A stretch of 64,000 nucleotides of DNA from Pedobacter riviphilus (lineage in GTDB: Bacteria > Bacteroidota > Bacteroidia > Sphingobacteriales > Sphingobacteriaceae), in contig NZ_CP061171.1 of NCBI RefSeq assembly GCF_014692875.1, positions 1,860,001 through 1,924,000 on the forward strand. Direction: 5' to 3'. Positions 36,630-46,963 of this stretch are shown here, piece after piece. Made by a program: the position numbers and the translations under genes. Below the pieces are notes generated by a model, which was given only the letters and a program-made list of their open reading frames with translations, ran no database searches and was not told the origin of the DNA. Every line of letters starts with the position of its first letter. Position 1 is the first letter of the stretch.

Positions 36630-38921
36630 ATGCTTAAACAAAGTTCAATAGGCGGCGCAAATGATTTTGCAGAAACTATGACCAGATTTGCCAGAAACTG
36701 GCACTATTTCTTAATCAGTATCATTATTTCTATGGCTGCCGTATATGCATTTTTATATGTTACTCCACCAAAATATAAAGTGAGTAGCACACTACTAATC
36801 TCTGATGATAAAAATGGCGCAGCAATGTCTAACAGCACCGCTTTCAGCGATCTTAATATGTTTCAAACGGTTAAAACGGTTGATAATGAAATTGAGATCT
36901 TAAGGTCGAGAGACTTGATTTTTAAAGTATTGAAAAAATTAAACCTAGAAACGGCTTACTTTAAAAAAGAAGGAATTAGAGAGAAAGAACTTTATGGAAA
37001 AACTTCGCCACTTGTAGTTACAGCTATAAGTTTAAAAAATGGTGCTTACGGAAGAAAAATTAATGTTTCTTACCTGGATGAAATCTCTTATATCATTCAG
37101 GATAGCCTAAAGACAAATATAGTGAAGTATGGCGATACCATTAATACTAAAGACTATGCGATTAAGATAGATAAGGGACCAGCGTATAAAACCGAATTTG
37201 GCAAAATTAGACTTCAGTTTAAAAACTTATATAAAATGACAGAAGCTTATAATCTGACCTCATTAAAGATAGTTCCGGTTGTTAAAGATGCCAATACCAT
37301 TACCATAAGTTTGAACGATGTGGTTCCACAGCGAGGAATTGATATTCTTAACGATCTGATTGAAACCTATAACATCAATAACGTTAATAATAAAAATACA
37401 ATTGCAAGAAATACCATTAAATTTATTGATAACCGCTTAAAATACCTCGTTGCAGATCTTTCTGGTACTGAGGAGGATGTGGAGAGCTACAAGCAGCAAA
37501 ACCGTGTTACCGATGTTAATATGGATGCGCAGATGAATGCTGCGCGCTCAGGAGAGTACAACCAGTTATTGGAAGCATCATCTGTGCAGTTGAGGTTATT
37601 GCAGTCTATCGAAAATTATTTCAAGAGTAAACAAAGTCAGTTTAATCTCGCTCCAAGTGCAATGGGCTTAAAAGATCCGATTTTGAATTCATTGATTTCA
37701 AAATTTAACGATCTGCAATTGGAAAGAAATAGAATGTTACGTACCGCTAATGCTGAAAACCCTTTGGTACTAAACCTTAACGAGCAAATAGCAACCCTAA
37801 AAACCAATATTTTAGAGAACTTATCTAGCATAAAACAGGGTTTTGTTATTGAAAGAAACAACCTGAGCGCCAACTACTCTCAATTCGACAATAAAATTAA
37901 ATCTGTACCCACCATTGAGCGTGGCTTATTAGAAAGAAGCCGTGAACAAAGCGTAAAATCGGGTTTATATAAGTATTTACTACAAAAAAGAGAAGAAACT
38001 GCCTTATCGCTTTCTGCAACCGTTCCAACTTCGCAGGTGGTAGATAAACCGGCTTACAATACTACACCTGATAGCCCTAAGCAGCCACTTTTGTATCTGT
38101 GTGGATTTATTTTTGGATTTTTTGTACCTGCAGGAGTAATTTATGCCAAAGGATTTTTAAACAATAAAGTACAAGATGCCAGTACTATTGAGTTAACAGG
38201 TGCAAAAATGCTGGGCGAACTTTCTCATAACCAAGATAAAAGCACAATCGTTTTTCAAAAAGATAACCGGTCTACTATATCAGAGTTGTTCAGGTACATC
38301 AGAATGAATTTAGGCCTGATGTCTAACAATATCGAAAATAAAGTAATGCTGGTTACCTCTAGTATGAAAGGAGAGGGCAAAACATTCTTTAGTGTAAATC
38401 TGGCTACTACCTTAGGTATGCTTGATAAAAAAGTTGTTATACTGGAGTTCGATTTAAGAAAACCCGATCTTCTAAATAAAGTTGGTTTAAAACAAACTAG
38501 TGGTTTAACAAACTATTTAATTGGTGAATCTGTGTTTTTAGAAGATATTATTATGCCAACCAACGTTTCTGATAATATTTGGGTTATTGGATGTGGTCAG
38601 TCGCCTGAAAATCCAGCCGAAGTAATGATGAGTCCTAAAATGGATCTATTGTTTGATGAACTGAAAGAAAGATTCGATTACATCATCATTGATACTTCGC
38701 CGGTGGGGCAGGTGGCCGATGCCTTTAGCCTGGCCGAATATGCTGATGTAAGCATTTATCTGGTGCGCTATAACTACACCAACAAATACCAGTTGGCCAT
38801 ATTAAAAGACATTTGCGAAAACAATAAACTTAAAAATCCGATGGTCGTTTTTAACGATGCCAAAAGAGAAAAGAGCCAAAAATACAGCTATGGTGGTTAT
38901 GGTTATGCCATGGCAAACTAA
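36630..38921 (+). CDS. Wzc-like chain-length regulator and tyrosine autokinase
   Basis: 763 aa inner-membrane protein. Wzz domain with a first membrane helix near residues 29-48, a long periplasmic coiled region (about 260-440), second helix near 487-505 (LLYLCGFIFGFFVPAG), then a BY-kinase domain with Walker A SSMKGEGKTFFS (near 576), Walker A' VVILEFDLRKPDL and Walker B YIIIDTSPVG. The C-terminus QKYSYGGYGYAMAN holds four Tyr as likely autophosphorylation sites. Works with the upstream Wza-like protein to control chain length and export of Wzy-polymerised glycan. Confidence 0.94.
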   Translation: MLKQSSIGGANDFAETMTRFARNWHYFLISIIISMAAVYAFLYVTPPKYKVSSTLLISDDKNGAAMSNSTAFSDLNMFQTVKTVDNEIEILRSRDLIFKVLKKLNLETAYFKKEGIREKELYGKTSPLVVTAISLKNGAYGRKINVSYLDEISYIIQDSLKTNIVKYGDTINTKDYAIKIDKGPAYKTEFGKIRLQFKNLYKMTEAYNLTSLKIVPVVKDANTITISLNDVVPQRGIDILNDLIETYNINNVNNKNTIARNTIKFIDNRLKYLVADLSGTEEDVESYKQQNRVTDVNMDAQMNAARSGEYNQLLEASSVQLRLLQSIENYFKSKQSQFNLAPSAMGLKDPILNSLISKFNDLQLERNRMLRTANAENPLVLNLNEQIATLKTNILENLSSIKQGFVIERNNLSANYSQFDNKIKSVPTIERGLLERSREQSVKSGLYKYLLQKREETALSLSATVPTSQVVDKPAYNTTPDSPKQPLLYLCGFIFGFFVPAGVIYAKGFLNNKVQDASTIELTGAKMLGELSHNQDKSTIVFQKDNRSTISELFRYIRMNLGLMSNNIENKVMLVTSSMKGEGKTFFSVNLATTLGMLDKKVVILEFDLRKPDLLNKVGLKQTSGLTNYLIGESVFLEDIIMPTNVSDNIWVIGCGQSPENPAEVMMSPKMDLLFDELKERFDYIIIDTSPVGQVADAFSLAEYADVSIYLVRYNYTNKYQLAILKDICENNKLKNPMVVFNDAKREKSQKYSYGGYGYAMAN

Positions 38922-39115
38922 AGCCAACATGTTTTAAAAGAGAATACTTTGCCCTTTACCAAATAAACGTCCCCAAACGATTTAATTCTGTTTACAAACA
39001 ATAAGGCCAAGGTGCTTAAACTGAGCATCATTTAAGGCATTAGCAGCTTGCAAACAACTCTTAATTAGATTGCCCATTTGCCCAAAAAGCAAAACAAGAT
39101 TTGAATATAAAATTG

Positions 39116-39144
39116 TCATGTAAGTGATATAGCGAAGCTGTATC
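39116..39144 (+). repeat. 29-bp direct repeat, copy 1, with hairpin core
   Basis: Begins TCATGTAAGTGATATAGCGA and ends AGCTGTATC. The core GATATAGC-GAA-GCTGTATC folds to an 8-bp stem with one T/G wobble; the GCGAAGC centre is a notably stable mini-hairpin in DNA. Identical copy 85 bp downstream. Both lie in the 346-bp leader before the UpxY-like gene, which holds no other feature I can see. Confidence 0.75.
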
Positions 39145-39200
39145 CAACAGACTGAATAAAGCCTTTTAACATACAGTGAAAAAGGAATAACCGATAGCTA

Positions 39201-39229
39201 TCATGTAAGTGATATAGCGAAGCTGTATC
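39201..39229 (+). repeat. 29-bp direct repeat, copy 2, with hairpin core
   Basis: Exact copy of 39116-39144, ending 38 bases before the ATG of the UpxY-like antiterminator gene at 39268. The flanking sequences differ, so only the 29-bp unit is conserved. Confidence 0.75.
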
Positions 39230-39267
39230 AAATCGCCTAAAAAACCAAACTATAACCTCATCAAAAA

Positions 39268-39816
39268 ATGGAATCTACATTTAACATTAAGCCCTCGTTC
39301 ACAAAAAAATGGTTTGTGATCTATACCCGTCCCCGTTGGGAGAAAAAAGTTGACCGTTTGCTGCAAGAGCAAGGTTTCGAATCTTTTTGTCCAGTGCGTA
39401 ATGTAGAAAATCAATGGGCCGATAGAAAGAAAATAGTTAGTCTTCCACTTTTTACCGGATATGTATTTGTGAAAATAGATGAACGGGAGGGTTACAAAAT
39501 CAGGTATACACTCGGCGTTTTAAACTTTATTAATTACATGGGTAAACCTGCAGTAGTTCGGGATAGTGAGATTGAAAAGTTGAAACACATTATGGATGCC
39601 TACAATGATGTAGATGTGGTGAGTTTAACCGGTGTTTCCAAAGGAGACCGGGTTCGGATCAGTAATGGTCTTTTCCATAACCAGGAAGGAGAGGTGATCC
39701 AGATTCAAGGCAAGTATGTTTTAATGTCATTCGATCATTTAGACTGTGCCTTAGTTACCAGAGTGCCAATAAGCAACTTAACATTAACCGTAAATACGCA
39801 ACAACATTATGTATAA
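39268..39816 (+). CDS. UpxY-like NusG-family transcription antiterminator
   Basis: 182 aa. NGN domain (about residues 12-105: [47 protein letters not shown]) and a C-terminal KOW motif ([23 protein letters not shown] near 125). In Bacteroides, UpxY proteins bind RNA polymerase in the 5' leader of their own capsule operon and prevent early termination; RfaH is the enterobacterial counterpart. It is third in the locus, after two export genes, and is preceded by a 346-bp leader with duplicated hairpins. Stop overlaps the next ATG by 8 bp, so it is translationally linked to the dehydrogenase gene. Confidence 0.92.
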   Translation: MESTFNIKPSFTKKWFVIYTRPRWEKKVDRLLQEQGFESFCPVRNVENQWADRKKIVSLPLFTGYVFVKIDEREGYKIRYTLGVLNFINYMGKPAVVRDSEIEKLKHIMDAYNDVDVVSLTGVSKGDRVRISNGLFHNQEGEVIQIQGKYVLMSFDHLDCALVTRVPISNLTLTVNTQQHYV

Positions 39817-41107
39817 CGCTGAAGATAATCTGAAAATGACGGTAATCGGCCTTGGCTACGTTGGCTTACCGTTGGCAGTAGAATTTGCGAAAAAATACAA
39901 GGTATTTGGCTTTGATATTAACCAGAGCAGGATTGCAGAATTAAAAGCCGGATATGATAATACATTGGAAGTTAATGAATCTGAATTGAATGAGGTTTTA
40001 ACATTCGAATGCACGACTTTAAAAGGCTTGTACTGTACCAATGAAATCGAAAAATTACGCAGCTCGTCGGTTTACATTGTTACAGTGCCAACGCCTGTTG
40101 ATAAAAACAACAGACCGGACTTAACACCTTTAATTAAAGCGAGTGCAGTTGTGGCTAAGGTTTTAAAAAAAGGAGATATAGTAGTTTATGAATCAACCGT
40201 ATATCCTGGTGTAACTGAAGATGAATGTGTACCTATTTTAGAAAAAGGATCAGGATTGGTTTTTAATAAAGATTTTTTTGCTGGTTATTCTCCAGAGCGT
40301 ATTAATCCTGGAGATAAACAACATACCGTTGCCAATATCTTAAAAATCACATCAGGTTCTACCCCAGAAGCAGCCGAAAAAATAGACGAACTGTACCGCT
40401 CGGTAATTACCGCCGGAACTTATAAAGCTTCATCTATTAAAGTGGCCGAAGCCGCAAAAGTGATTGAAAATGCCCAGCGCGATATCAATATTGCTTTTGT
40501 AAACGAATTGGCCATGATTTTTAATCAGATCGGTATCGATACTGCTGAGGTTTTAGCCGCGGCGGGAACCAAATGGAATTTTCTAAACTTTAAACCAGGC
40601 TTAGTTGGTGGACATTGTATTGGTGTAGACCCGTATTATTTAGCTCAAAAGGCACAGGAAGCTGGTTATCATCCTGAAATTATTTTGGCAGGACGGCGTG
40701 TAAATGATGGAATGGGTAAATATGTGGCCGATCAGATTATCAAAAAAATGATCGCTAAAAACATCCATATTGTAGGGGCAGAAGTACTGGTGTTGGGCTT
40801 TACCTTTAAAGAAAACTGTCCTGATGTACGCAATACTAAGGTAATTGATATTGTAAGGCGGTTAGAAGAATACAAAGTTAAAGTAACCATTCACGATCCC
40901 TGGGCAAATGCTGATCAGGCTAATCATAACTATGGTATTATCTGCGAAAATGGCTCGTCAAAAACTAGAAAGTATGATGGGATCATACTGGCAGTAGCGC
41001 ACGAGGCTTTCAATAGTTTAAATATCACGGCATTGCGTAAACCAGTATGTGTGGTATACGATATAAAAGCCGTACTACCACAGTCTATAGAAACGGTTCG
41101 ATTGTAA
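39809..41107 (+). CDS. UDP-N-acetylhexosamine 6-dehydrogenase (WbpA/WbpO/TviB type)
   Basis: 432 aa, oxidises C6 of a UDP-HexNAc to the uronic acid with two [22 protein letters not shown] is the NAD site; [24 protein letters not shown] and [10 protein letters not shown] follow; the catalytic Cys lies in [16 protein letters not shown]. That [10 protein letters not shown] form, rather than GGSCFPKD, is typical for HexNAc dehydrogenases over UDP-glucose dehydrogenase. It overlaps the antiterminator gene. Supplies an aminouronic acid for the polymer; exact sugar isomer cannot be told from sequence. Confidence 0.92.
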   Translation: MYNAEDNLKMTVIGLGYVGLPLAVEFAKKYKVFGFDINQSRIAELKAGYDNTLEVNESELNEVLTFECTTLKGLYCTNEIEKLRSSSVYIVTVPTPVDKNNRPDLTPLIKASAVVAKVLKKGDIVVYESTVYPGVTEDECVPILEKGSGLVFNKDFFAGYSPERINPGDKQHTVANILKITSGSTPEAAEKIDELYRSVITAGTYKASSIKVAEAAKVIENAQRDINIAFVNELAMIFNQIGIDTAEVLAAAGTKWNFLNFKPGLVGGHCIGVDPYYLAQKAQEAGYHPEIILAGRRVNDGMGKYVADQIIKKMIAKNIHIVGAEVLVLGFTFKENCPDVRNTKVIDIVRRLEEYKVKVTIHDPWANADQANHNYGIICENGSSKTRKYDGIILAVAHEAFNSLNITALRKPVCVVYDIKAVLPQSIETVRL

Positions 41108-41111
41108 GATC

Positions 41112-42554
41112 ATGAATTTAACATATAAAGCGCGATCGGGCATTATATGGTCGATTGGACAGCAGTTTAGTGTTAAATTTATAAACCTGTTCGTTACCGT
41201 TATATTGGCCCGCTTATTAAGCCCTGCAGAATTTGGCTTAATAGCAATGCTCTCTATTTTTATTGCTGTTGGTAATTCGTTAATGGATAGCGGCTTAACA
41301 TCGTCGCTAATCCGGACAAGGACGGCCGGACAAAAAGATTTTTCTACCATCTTTTTTTTTAATCTGGGTGGAAGCATCATAGTGTATGGTATTTTGTTCT
41401 TTGCAGCACCACTAATTGCCAGTTTTTACAGACAACCCCTGCTTACCGATATTGTTAGGGTTTACGGATTAACCTTTTTAATTAATGCCTTTTTTAGTAT
41501 TCAGAGTACTTTATTAACTAAGGAAATGAAATTTAAACTGCAAACGGTAATTCAAATACCTGCAGTAATATTGGGTGGTTGTTTAGGTATTTACCTGGCA
41601 AAAAATGGTTACGGACCCTGGAGTTTGGTTTGGATGAGCTTGCTGAGTGCGAGTGTTTCTACCACATTGCATTGGTTTTACTCAGATTGGCGGCCGCGAC
41701 TGATCTTTAATAAAAAAAGCTTCAGGAAGCACTTTCACTTTGGCTACAAGATGACGCTTTCTGGACTGTTGGATACCATTTATCAAAATTTATATACTGT
41801 TATTATCGGTCGCTTTTATGCGGCATCCCAATTGGGTTTTTATGCCAGGGCAGATAGTTTAAGTCAGTTGCCCATTGGGATTATTTCCACAGCCATTAGT
41901 AAAGTAACCTATCCCATGTTTTCGAACATCAGCAATGATGATGTAAAGCTCAAAATGGTTTACAGGAGGTTAATGCAACAAGTGTTATTCTGGAATGCAC
42001 CCATCCTGATTTTTTTAGCACTTATTGCTCAACCTTTAATCTCCTTGCTTTTAACCGATAAATGGCTGCCTTCTGTGCCTTATTTTCAGATTTTATGTAT
42101 TGCCGGTATTTTATATCCCTTGCACGCATACAACCTGAATATTTTAAAAGTTAAAGGTCATAGCGGTCAGTTTTTGAAATTAGAAATTTTAAAAAAGGTG
42201 CTGAGTGTAATCGGGATTATCTGTGCAATTCCATTTGGCATTATGGGGCTTTTATATTTTCAGCTCTTCTTTACAGTTTTCGCCTACTATATCAATTCAA
42301 TATATAGCGGTAAATTAATCAATTACCCACTTAAAGAACAGCTTTATGATGTTGTACCTATTTTATTGTTATCTAGTATTTTAGGTGTTTCTTGTTATTA
42401 CCTCGATACTTGGTATTTATCACATTATCACATCAATAATATTTTACACATAGTTGGTATAAGCATCATCTATGGCAGTTTTTACTTCGGCATAAGTAGC
42501 AGTATCAAACTGGCTGCACTCGTTGATTTTAAACAATTAATCCTCAAACAATGA
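41112..42554 (+). CDS. Wzx-type polysaccharide flippase
   Basis: 480-aa membrane protein with about twelve to fourteen hydrophobic helices and the family start IIWSIGQQFSVKFINLFVTV, then LLSPAEFGLIAMLSIF, as in WzxC-like oligosaccharide flippases. Translocates undecaprenyl-linked repeat units across the inner membrane. Lies 5 bp after the dehydrogenase, and its stop overlaps the next gene by four bases (ATGA). Confidence 0.92.
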   Translation: MNLTYKARSGIIWSIGQQFSVKFINLFVTVILARLLSPAEFGLIAMLSIFIAVGNSLMDSGLTSSLIRTRTAGQKDFSTIFFFNLGGSIIVYGILFFAAPLIASFYRQPLLTDIVRVYGLTFLINAFFSIQSTLLTKEMKFKLQTVIQIPAVILGGCLGIYLAKNGYGPWSLVWMSLLSASVSTTLHWFYSDWRPRLIFNKKSFRKHFHFGYKMTLSGLLDTIYQNLYTVIIGRFYAASQLGFYARADSLSQLPIGIISTAISKVTYPMFSNISNDDVKLKMVYRRLMQQVLFWNAPILIFLALIAQPLISLLLTDKWLPSVPYFQILCIAGILYPLHAYNLNILKVKGHSGQFLKLEILKKVLSVIGIICAIPFGIMGLLYFQLFFTVFAYYINSIYSGKLINYPLKEQLYDVVPILLLSSILGVSCYYLDTWYLSHYHINNILHIVGISIIYGSFYFGISSSIKLAALVDFKQLILKQ

Positions 42555-43708
42555 TACCTGTAACCAAACCCTTTTTGCCGAAACAGGCAGATTTTAAAAG
42601 CTACGTAAGTAGTATTTGGGCCAGACAGTGGCTCACCAATAATGGTCCCTTAGTAAATGAGCTGGAGCTAAAGTTACAGCAATATTTAGGGCTGCCACAT
42701 TTGTTATACGTAACTAATGGCACTATTGCATTACAACTGGCTATACAAGCTTTAGAAGTAAAAGGTGAAGTTATTACCACACCGTTTTCTTTTGTGGCTA
42801 CCACCAGCAGTATTGTTTGGCAAGGCTGTAAACCCGTTTTTGTTGATATTGACGAAAATACCCTTAACATAGATCCCAATAAAATTGAAGCAGCCATAAC
42901 GCCTAATACCTCGGCCATTTTGGCTACACACGTTTTTGGAAACCCTTGTGATATTGAAGCGATAGACCGCATTGCAAAAAAGCACGGACTAAAAGTAATT
43001 TATGATGCTGCCCATTGTTTTGGTACAAAATATAAAGGTAAATCTATCTTCGCTTATGGAGATGTAAGCACAACAAGCTTCCATGCTACTAAACTCTTTC
43101 ATACCATTGAAGGTGGTGCTGTTTTTACTCAAAATCCTGAAATTTTAAAGAGAATGGCGCTGATGCGTAATTTCGGTTATAGTGGGGTAGATACTTTTTC
43201 TGAGATCGGTACCAATGCTAAAAACTCAGAATTTCATGCCGCAATGGGCCTCTGTAATTTAAAACATATCGATCAGATTTTAAGTAAACGCAAAGAACTA
43301 TCGCTGCATTACGAGATGCGACTGAATAAAATTGAAGCCCAGTTTCAGGTTATCCAGGCCGATACTGAATTTAATTATGCTTACTATCCTGTAATTTTTA
43401 AATCAGAAGAAGTTATGCTCGATTGTATGAAGCAGTTAGAACTAGTTCAGGTGTATTGCAGACGGTACTTTTATCCATCGTTATCTGCTTTACCTTACAT
43501 CATTAAGGTAAATATGCCGATCTGCGATTCTATTTCTAAACGCATTATGTGTTTACCACTTTACCACACCTTAACCAGTGCTGATCAGGATTTAGTGGCC
43601 AGGATTATTTTGAGAACGCAGAATTACCGCAAAAAACAAGTGGTTAAACTTGCCGATTATGATACATTGGTTAATGGTAGAATAGGAATGGCAGTTAATG
43701 GCCATTAA
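42551..43708 (+). CDS. DegT/DnrJ-family sugar aminotransferase (VioA-like)
   Basis: 385 aa PLP enzyme that aminates a nucleotide-linked keto sugar. Start IPVTKPFLP and WLTNNGPLVNELE are typical of the VioA/FdtB branch acting on dTDP-4-keto-6-deoxyhexose; TNGTIALQLAIQAL and TPFSFVATTSSI line the cofactor site, VIYDAAHCFG has the PLP-ring Asp and SFHATKLFHTIEGGAV the Schiff-base Lys near residue 182. ATG overlaps the wzx stop. The dTDP-sugar biosynthesis genes are not in the window, so the donor substrate is inferred by similarity only. Confidence 0.9.
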   Translation: MIPVTKPFLPKQADFKSYVSSIWARQWLTNNGPLVNELELKLQQYLGLPHLLYVTNGTIALQLAIQALEVKGEVITTPFSFVATTSSIVWQGCKPVFVDIDENTLNIDPNKIEAAITPNTSAILATHVFGNPCDIEAIDRIAKKHGLKVIYDAAHCFGTKYKGKSIFAYGDVSTTSFHATKLFHTIEGGAVFTQNPEILKRMALMRNFGYSGVDTFSEIGTNAKNSEFHAAMGLCNLKHIDQILSKRKELSLHYEMRLNKIEAQFQVIQADTEFNYAYYPVIFKSEEVMLDCMKQLELVQVYCRRYFYPSLSALPYIIKVNMPICDSISKRIMCLPLYHTLTSADQDLVARIILRTQNYRKKQVVKLADYDTLVNGRIGMAVNGH

Positions 43709-43722
43709 TAACTGCTTCTATT

Positions 43723-44592
43723 ATGAAACAAGACGATACTGATATAATGGTTAGCATTTTTTGCATCACCTATAACCACCGTAAATTTATTGCGAAAGCG
43801 CTGGATGGATTTTTGATGCAGCAATGCAATTTTAATACAGAAATTATTATAGGCGACGATTGCTCTACCGATGGGACCACAGAGATTATTGATGAATACA
43901 TCTCAAAACATCCTGGTAAAATTAAACGCTTAATAGCTCCTCAGAACATCGGTGCCGTTAAAAACGTTATTCGCGTGGCTTTAGAAACCAGAGGGAAATA
44001 TGTAGCCACTTGCGATGGTGACGATTATTGGACTGACCCTAACAAGTTGCAAAAACAGGTTGATTTTTTGGAGAACAATCCTGATTATGTGATGTGCTGC
44101 CACTATACCCGTGAAATTAATTTTGATGATACTGAATTGATTTACATGGATTTTAACCCTATTCCGTTGCAGTATAGCTTTAACGATCTGATTGTGAATA
44201 AACAGGCAGAAACATGTACTGCAACTATTGTTTATCGCAATATAGATCCCATTAAGAATCTTTATAAAAACGACTGGCTTTTAAAATGTTATGCCTGCGA
44301 TAAGTTATTGAAACTTTATAGCACTTGGATAACGGGTAAAAAAGTATACGTTTTGCCGGAAGTAATGAGCTGCTACAGACGTCATCCTGGCGGTATCTGG
44401 AGCCCTGTATCTTATGTTCCATTAAAGAAAATGCAACTGAGCGATTTCTATATCATTACTAAAATTTTCACTTATACGGGTTTGCAGAAAGCCAGGCTTT
44501 TGTACTTCTACCTTAGAAAATATTTCTTCTTTGAAGTGAAATATAAAACATTCAGAAACGCTTTCCAGACTATTAAAACGATTGTAAACTAA
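43723..44592 (+). CDS. family 2 glycosyltransferase
   Basis: 289 aa GT-A transferase, inverting. VSIFCITYNHRKFIAKALDGF at the start, nucleotide-binding DDCSTDGTTEII near residue 47, and metal-binding CDGDDYWTDPNKL near 96. DWLLKCYACDKLL and SCYRRHPGGIW in the second half are common in this group. Adds one sugar of the repeat unit; donor and linkage not predictable. 14 bp after the aminotransferase. Confidence 0.9.
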   Translation: MKQDDTDIMVSIFCITYNHRKFIAKALDGFLMQQCNFNTEIIIGDDCSTDGTTEIIDEYISKHPGKIKRLIAPQNIGAVKNVIRVALETRGKYVATCDGDDYWTDPNKLQKQVDFLENNPDYVMCCHYTREINFDDTELIYMDFNPIPLQYSFNDLIVNKQAETCTATIVYRNIDPIKNLYKNDWLLKCYACDKLLKLYSTWITGKKVYVLPEVMSCYRRHPGGIWSPVSYVPLKKMQLSDFYIITKIFTYTGLQKARLLYFYLRKYFFFEVKYKTFRNAFQTIKTIVN

Positions 44593-44598
44593 TTCGAA

Positions 44599-45693
44599 AT
44601 GGCTACTAAATTATGTTTCGTGATCAACAGTTTAGAAGGGGGCGGTGCTGAACGGGTAATCACTAATCTGGCTAATCACTTTAGCGATAAAGATTGTAGT
44701 GTTACCATGATTTGTCTCAACACAGCAGGAGTCAGGTATGAAATAAATAAAAAAGTTAAAATTATAAACCTGGTTAAACGAAATGACCATCAAAGTCTTT
44801 TCAACAGACTTAGGTATGCTTATTTAACTTTTTACCGGTTACTCGCGGTACTAAAGAAGGAAAAACCACTTTGTACCATCTGTTTTATGACATCTGCCAA
44901 TGTTTGGGCGGGTTTATGCTGCTTAATTTTAGGTTTGCCCTATCTGGTTTCAGAAAGAACAGCACCAGCGTATACTTTACATCAATACAATAAACTGCTA
45001 CAGTGGGTTGCGTTTCACATTTATAGAAAATCGAAAGCAATTGTACTACCTGCATTTGAGATGTTTAAAGGATTTAAAAGAATTAAACAGTTCGAAACAC
45101 TGAATAATTTTAAAACAATACATAATCCAATCCATCACTTTTCTCATTCAAACGCAGGCACTGTTCACAGCAAACGATTTATACTCTCTGTTGGCAGATT
45201 ATGTCACGAAAAAGGCTTCGACCATCTTATTGAAGCCTACAGGAACCTGAACTTGGCTGATGTGGATCTTTTAATCTCAGGAGAAGGACCTGAAAGGGCA
45301 AGTCTCGAACGACAGATTGCTGATTTAAATCTAAAAGATAAAGTTAAGTTGATTGGCTTTAAATCTAATCTCCAAGACTATTATACACAGGCTGAGGTTT
45401 TTGTGCTTTCTTCCAGAAGTGAAGGTTATCCAAATGTACTGGTAGAAGCCATGGGAATGGGTTGTGCCTGTGTTGCAATGGATTGTGAGTTTGGCCCTTC
45501 AGAGATTATTAAACACGGCGTTAATGGTCTTCTGGTTACTAAAGGAGATATAGTAGAACTTTCATTATCTATTGATAAAATACTTAATAACAAATATTTA
45601 AGAAGAAAATTTTCAGAAAAAGCAAAATCGATCAATGAAACAAATTCTATTGAACGTATTTCGGCCAACTGGGAACAACTCATCATGTCATGA
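44599..45693 (+). CDS. family 4 glycosyltransferase
   Basis: 364 aa GT-B retaining transferase. N-terminal acceptor-side loop LEGGGAERVITNLANHF, SERTAPAYTLHQYNK mid-protein, and the C-terminal donor site ILSVGRLCHEKGFDHLIEAY, SGEGPERASLE and SRSEGYPNVLVEAMGMG with the E-x7-E pair. The last four bases overlap the wzy start (ATGA). Confidence 0.92.
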   Translation: MATKLCFVINSLEGGGAERVITNLANHFSDKDCSVTMICLNTAGVRYEINKKVKIINLVKRNDHQSLFNRLRYAYLTFYRLLAVLKKEKPLCTICFMTSANVWAGLCCLILGLPYLVSERTAPAYTLHQYNKLLQWVAFHIYRKSKAIVLPAFEMFKGFKRIKQFETLNNFKTIHNPIHHFSHSNAGTVHSKRFILSVGRLCHEKGFDHLIEAYRNLNLADVDLLISGEGPERASLERQIADLNLKDKVKLIGFKSNLQDYYTQAEVFVLSSRSEGYPNVLVEAMGMGCACVAMDCEFGPSEIIKHGVNGLLVTKGDIVELSLSIDKILNNKYLRRKFSEKAKSINETNSIERISANWEQLIMS

Positions 45694-46906
45694 TTAAAAA
45701 AATAATGTTTCTCTTTTTGTTGTTTGCCTACGTTTACGTAACAACATTTAACATCTTCATAACAGGGGTTTTTAGGATTCCGGCACCAATGGTTTTCCTG
45801 GCACCGTTAATCTATTTCTATCGAACAGAAGAAACAGGCTTTCATTATGGCAAAGAATTATTTGTTTTCTTTATTGCTGCCCTGTTTTTTTATCTTATAG
45901 GCCAGTCAGATGTTACCGGTTTTTTTGCGCTATTAATTGTTGCGGGCTGTTTTGCCTTGTTATTCAATTACGTTATCGGTACCAATTTAAAGCGAATGAA
46001 CATCGCAGTCGGATTTTTCTTTGGTGTATTGCTGCTTTCGGGAATCATCATGTTTATCGATCACCGGTACAATATGGCAGCCATCCGTTCGCTTTTGGTG
46101 CAGGAGGACGTATTGCAGGCACCAGCGGGAATATCGACCACCATTTTTACTTTCGGCTACCAAATGGCTGCTTTAACACCATTTCTAGTTATTAATGCGA
46201 TACTGTTTAAAAGAAGCTGGCTAATTAATCTGCTCTTATTCGGCTTAGCGCTATGCCTTATTTTCTTTGGCATGCAACGGTCGGTTTTAGTAGCTTTTGC
46301 AGTTGTAACGGGGTTATTTTTCTTAAGTTATTACAAAGCCAAATCCATTTTAATATTTGGTGTGTTTTGCGCCATATTCTTTATCGCGCAAAGCTCAATT
46401 GAACAATTTTCAGAAGGTAAGAAGCAACAGAATATTTTAAATAAAAGCACCGAAAATGCGAAGGCTAAAGAAGAACGTGGCGATTTGATGGGAGAGAACA
46501 TCCAAATTATAACCGATTATCCATTTGGGCTATTGTTTTATGGAAAAACCTGGAACGATGTAGTACAGCACAACTTTGTTTATAAAAAGGACCAGTTGTA
46601 ATTACATCCCATAATGCCTATTTAATGTTTATTACTTATTTAGGGCCTTTGCTGGGTTTTATTTTACTCATTTTATTATATCGAAAAGTAGGGAAGATCA
46701 TTTTTTATGCCTTTCTGCATATCAAAGATAAGAAGAATGCACTCCTTGTCTGTTTAAGCTGCTCTTTTCTGGCCATATCCATTAATTCATTTTTCCATAA
46801 CGAGTGGCTTTTGGCCACCAGTGGTCCTACGTTGTTTCTCTATTTTGCCATTTTACAACTCTCCAAAATCAAAACAGAAGATCCTATTTTACTTCAATAC
46901 AATTAA
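45690..46906 (+). CDS. Wzy-type O-antigen/exopolysaccharide polymerase, split by a one-base frameshift
   Basis: Polytopic membrane protein that joins repeat units. First frame 45690-46601 gives nine or so hydrophobic helices; it then stops after YKKDQL, while the second frame 46625-46906 continues with FITYLGPLLGFILLILLY and further helices. One extra base in the A5G2 run 46584-46590 would restore KKGPVVITSHNAYLMFITYL and a 405-aa protein; SHNAYL-type motifs are usual in the last periplasmic loop of Wzy. No sequence family is strongly conserved, so the assignment rests on topology, that motif and position between glycosyltransferase genes. Confidence 0.8.
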
Positions 46907-46963
46907 CCGTTCGGGTTATTCTAACTATGCAGATTTTGAATTACCAAAATTAAATTAACGAAT

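Noticed and set aside
42752..42985. Minus-strand frames opposite the VioA-like aminotransferase
   Set aside because: Shadow of PLP-enzyme codons.
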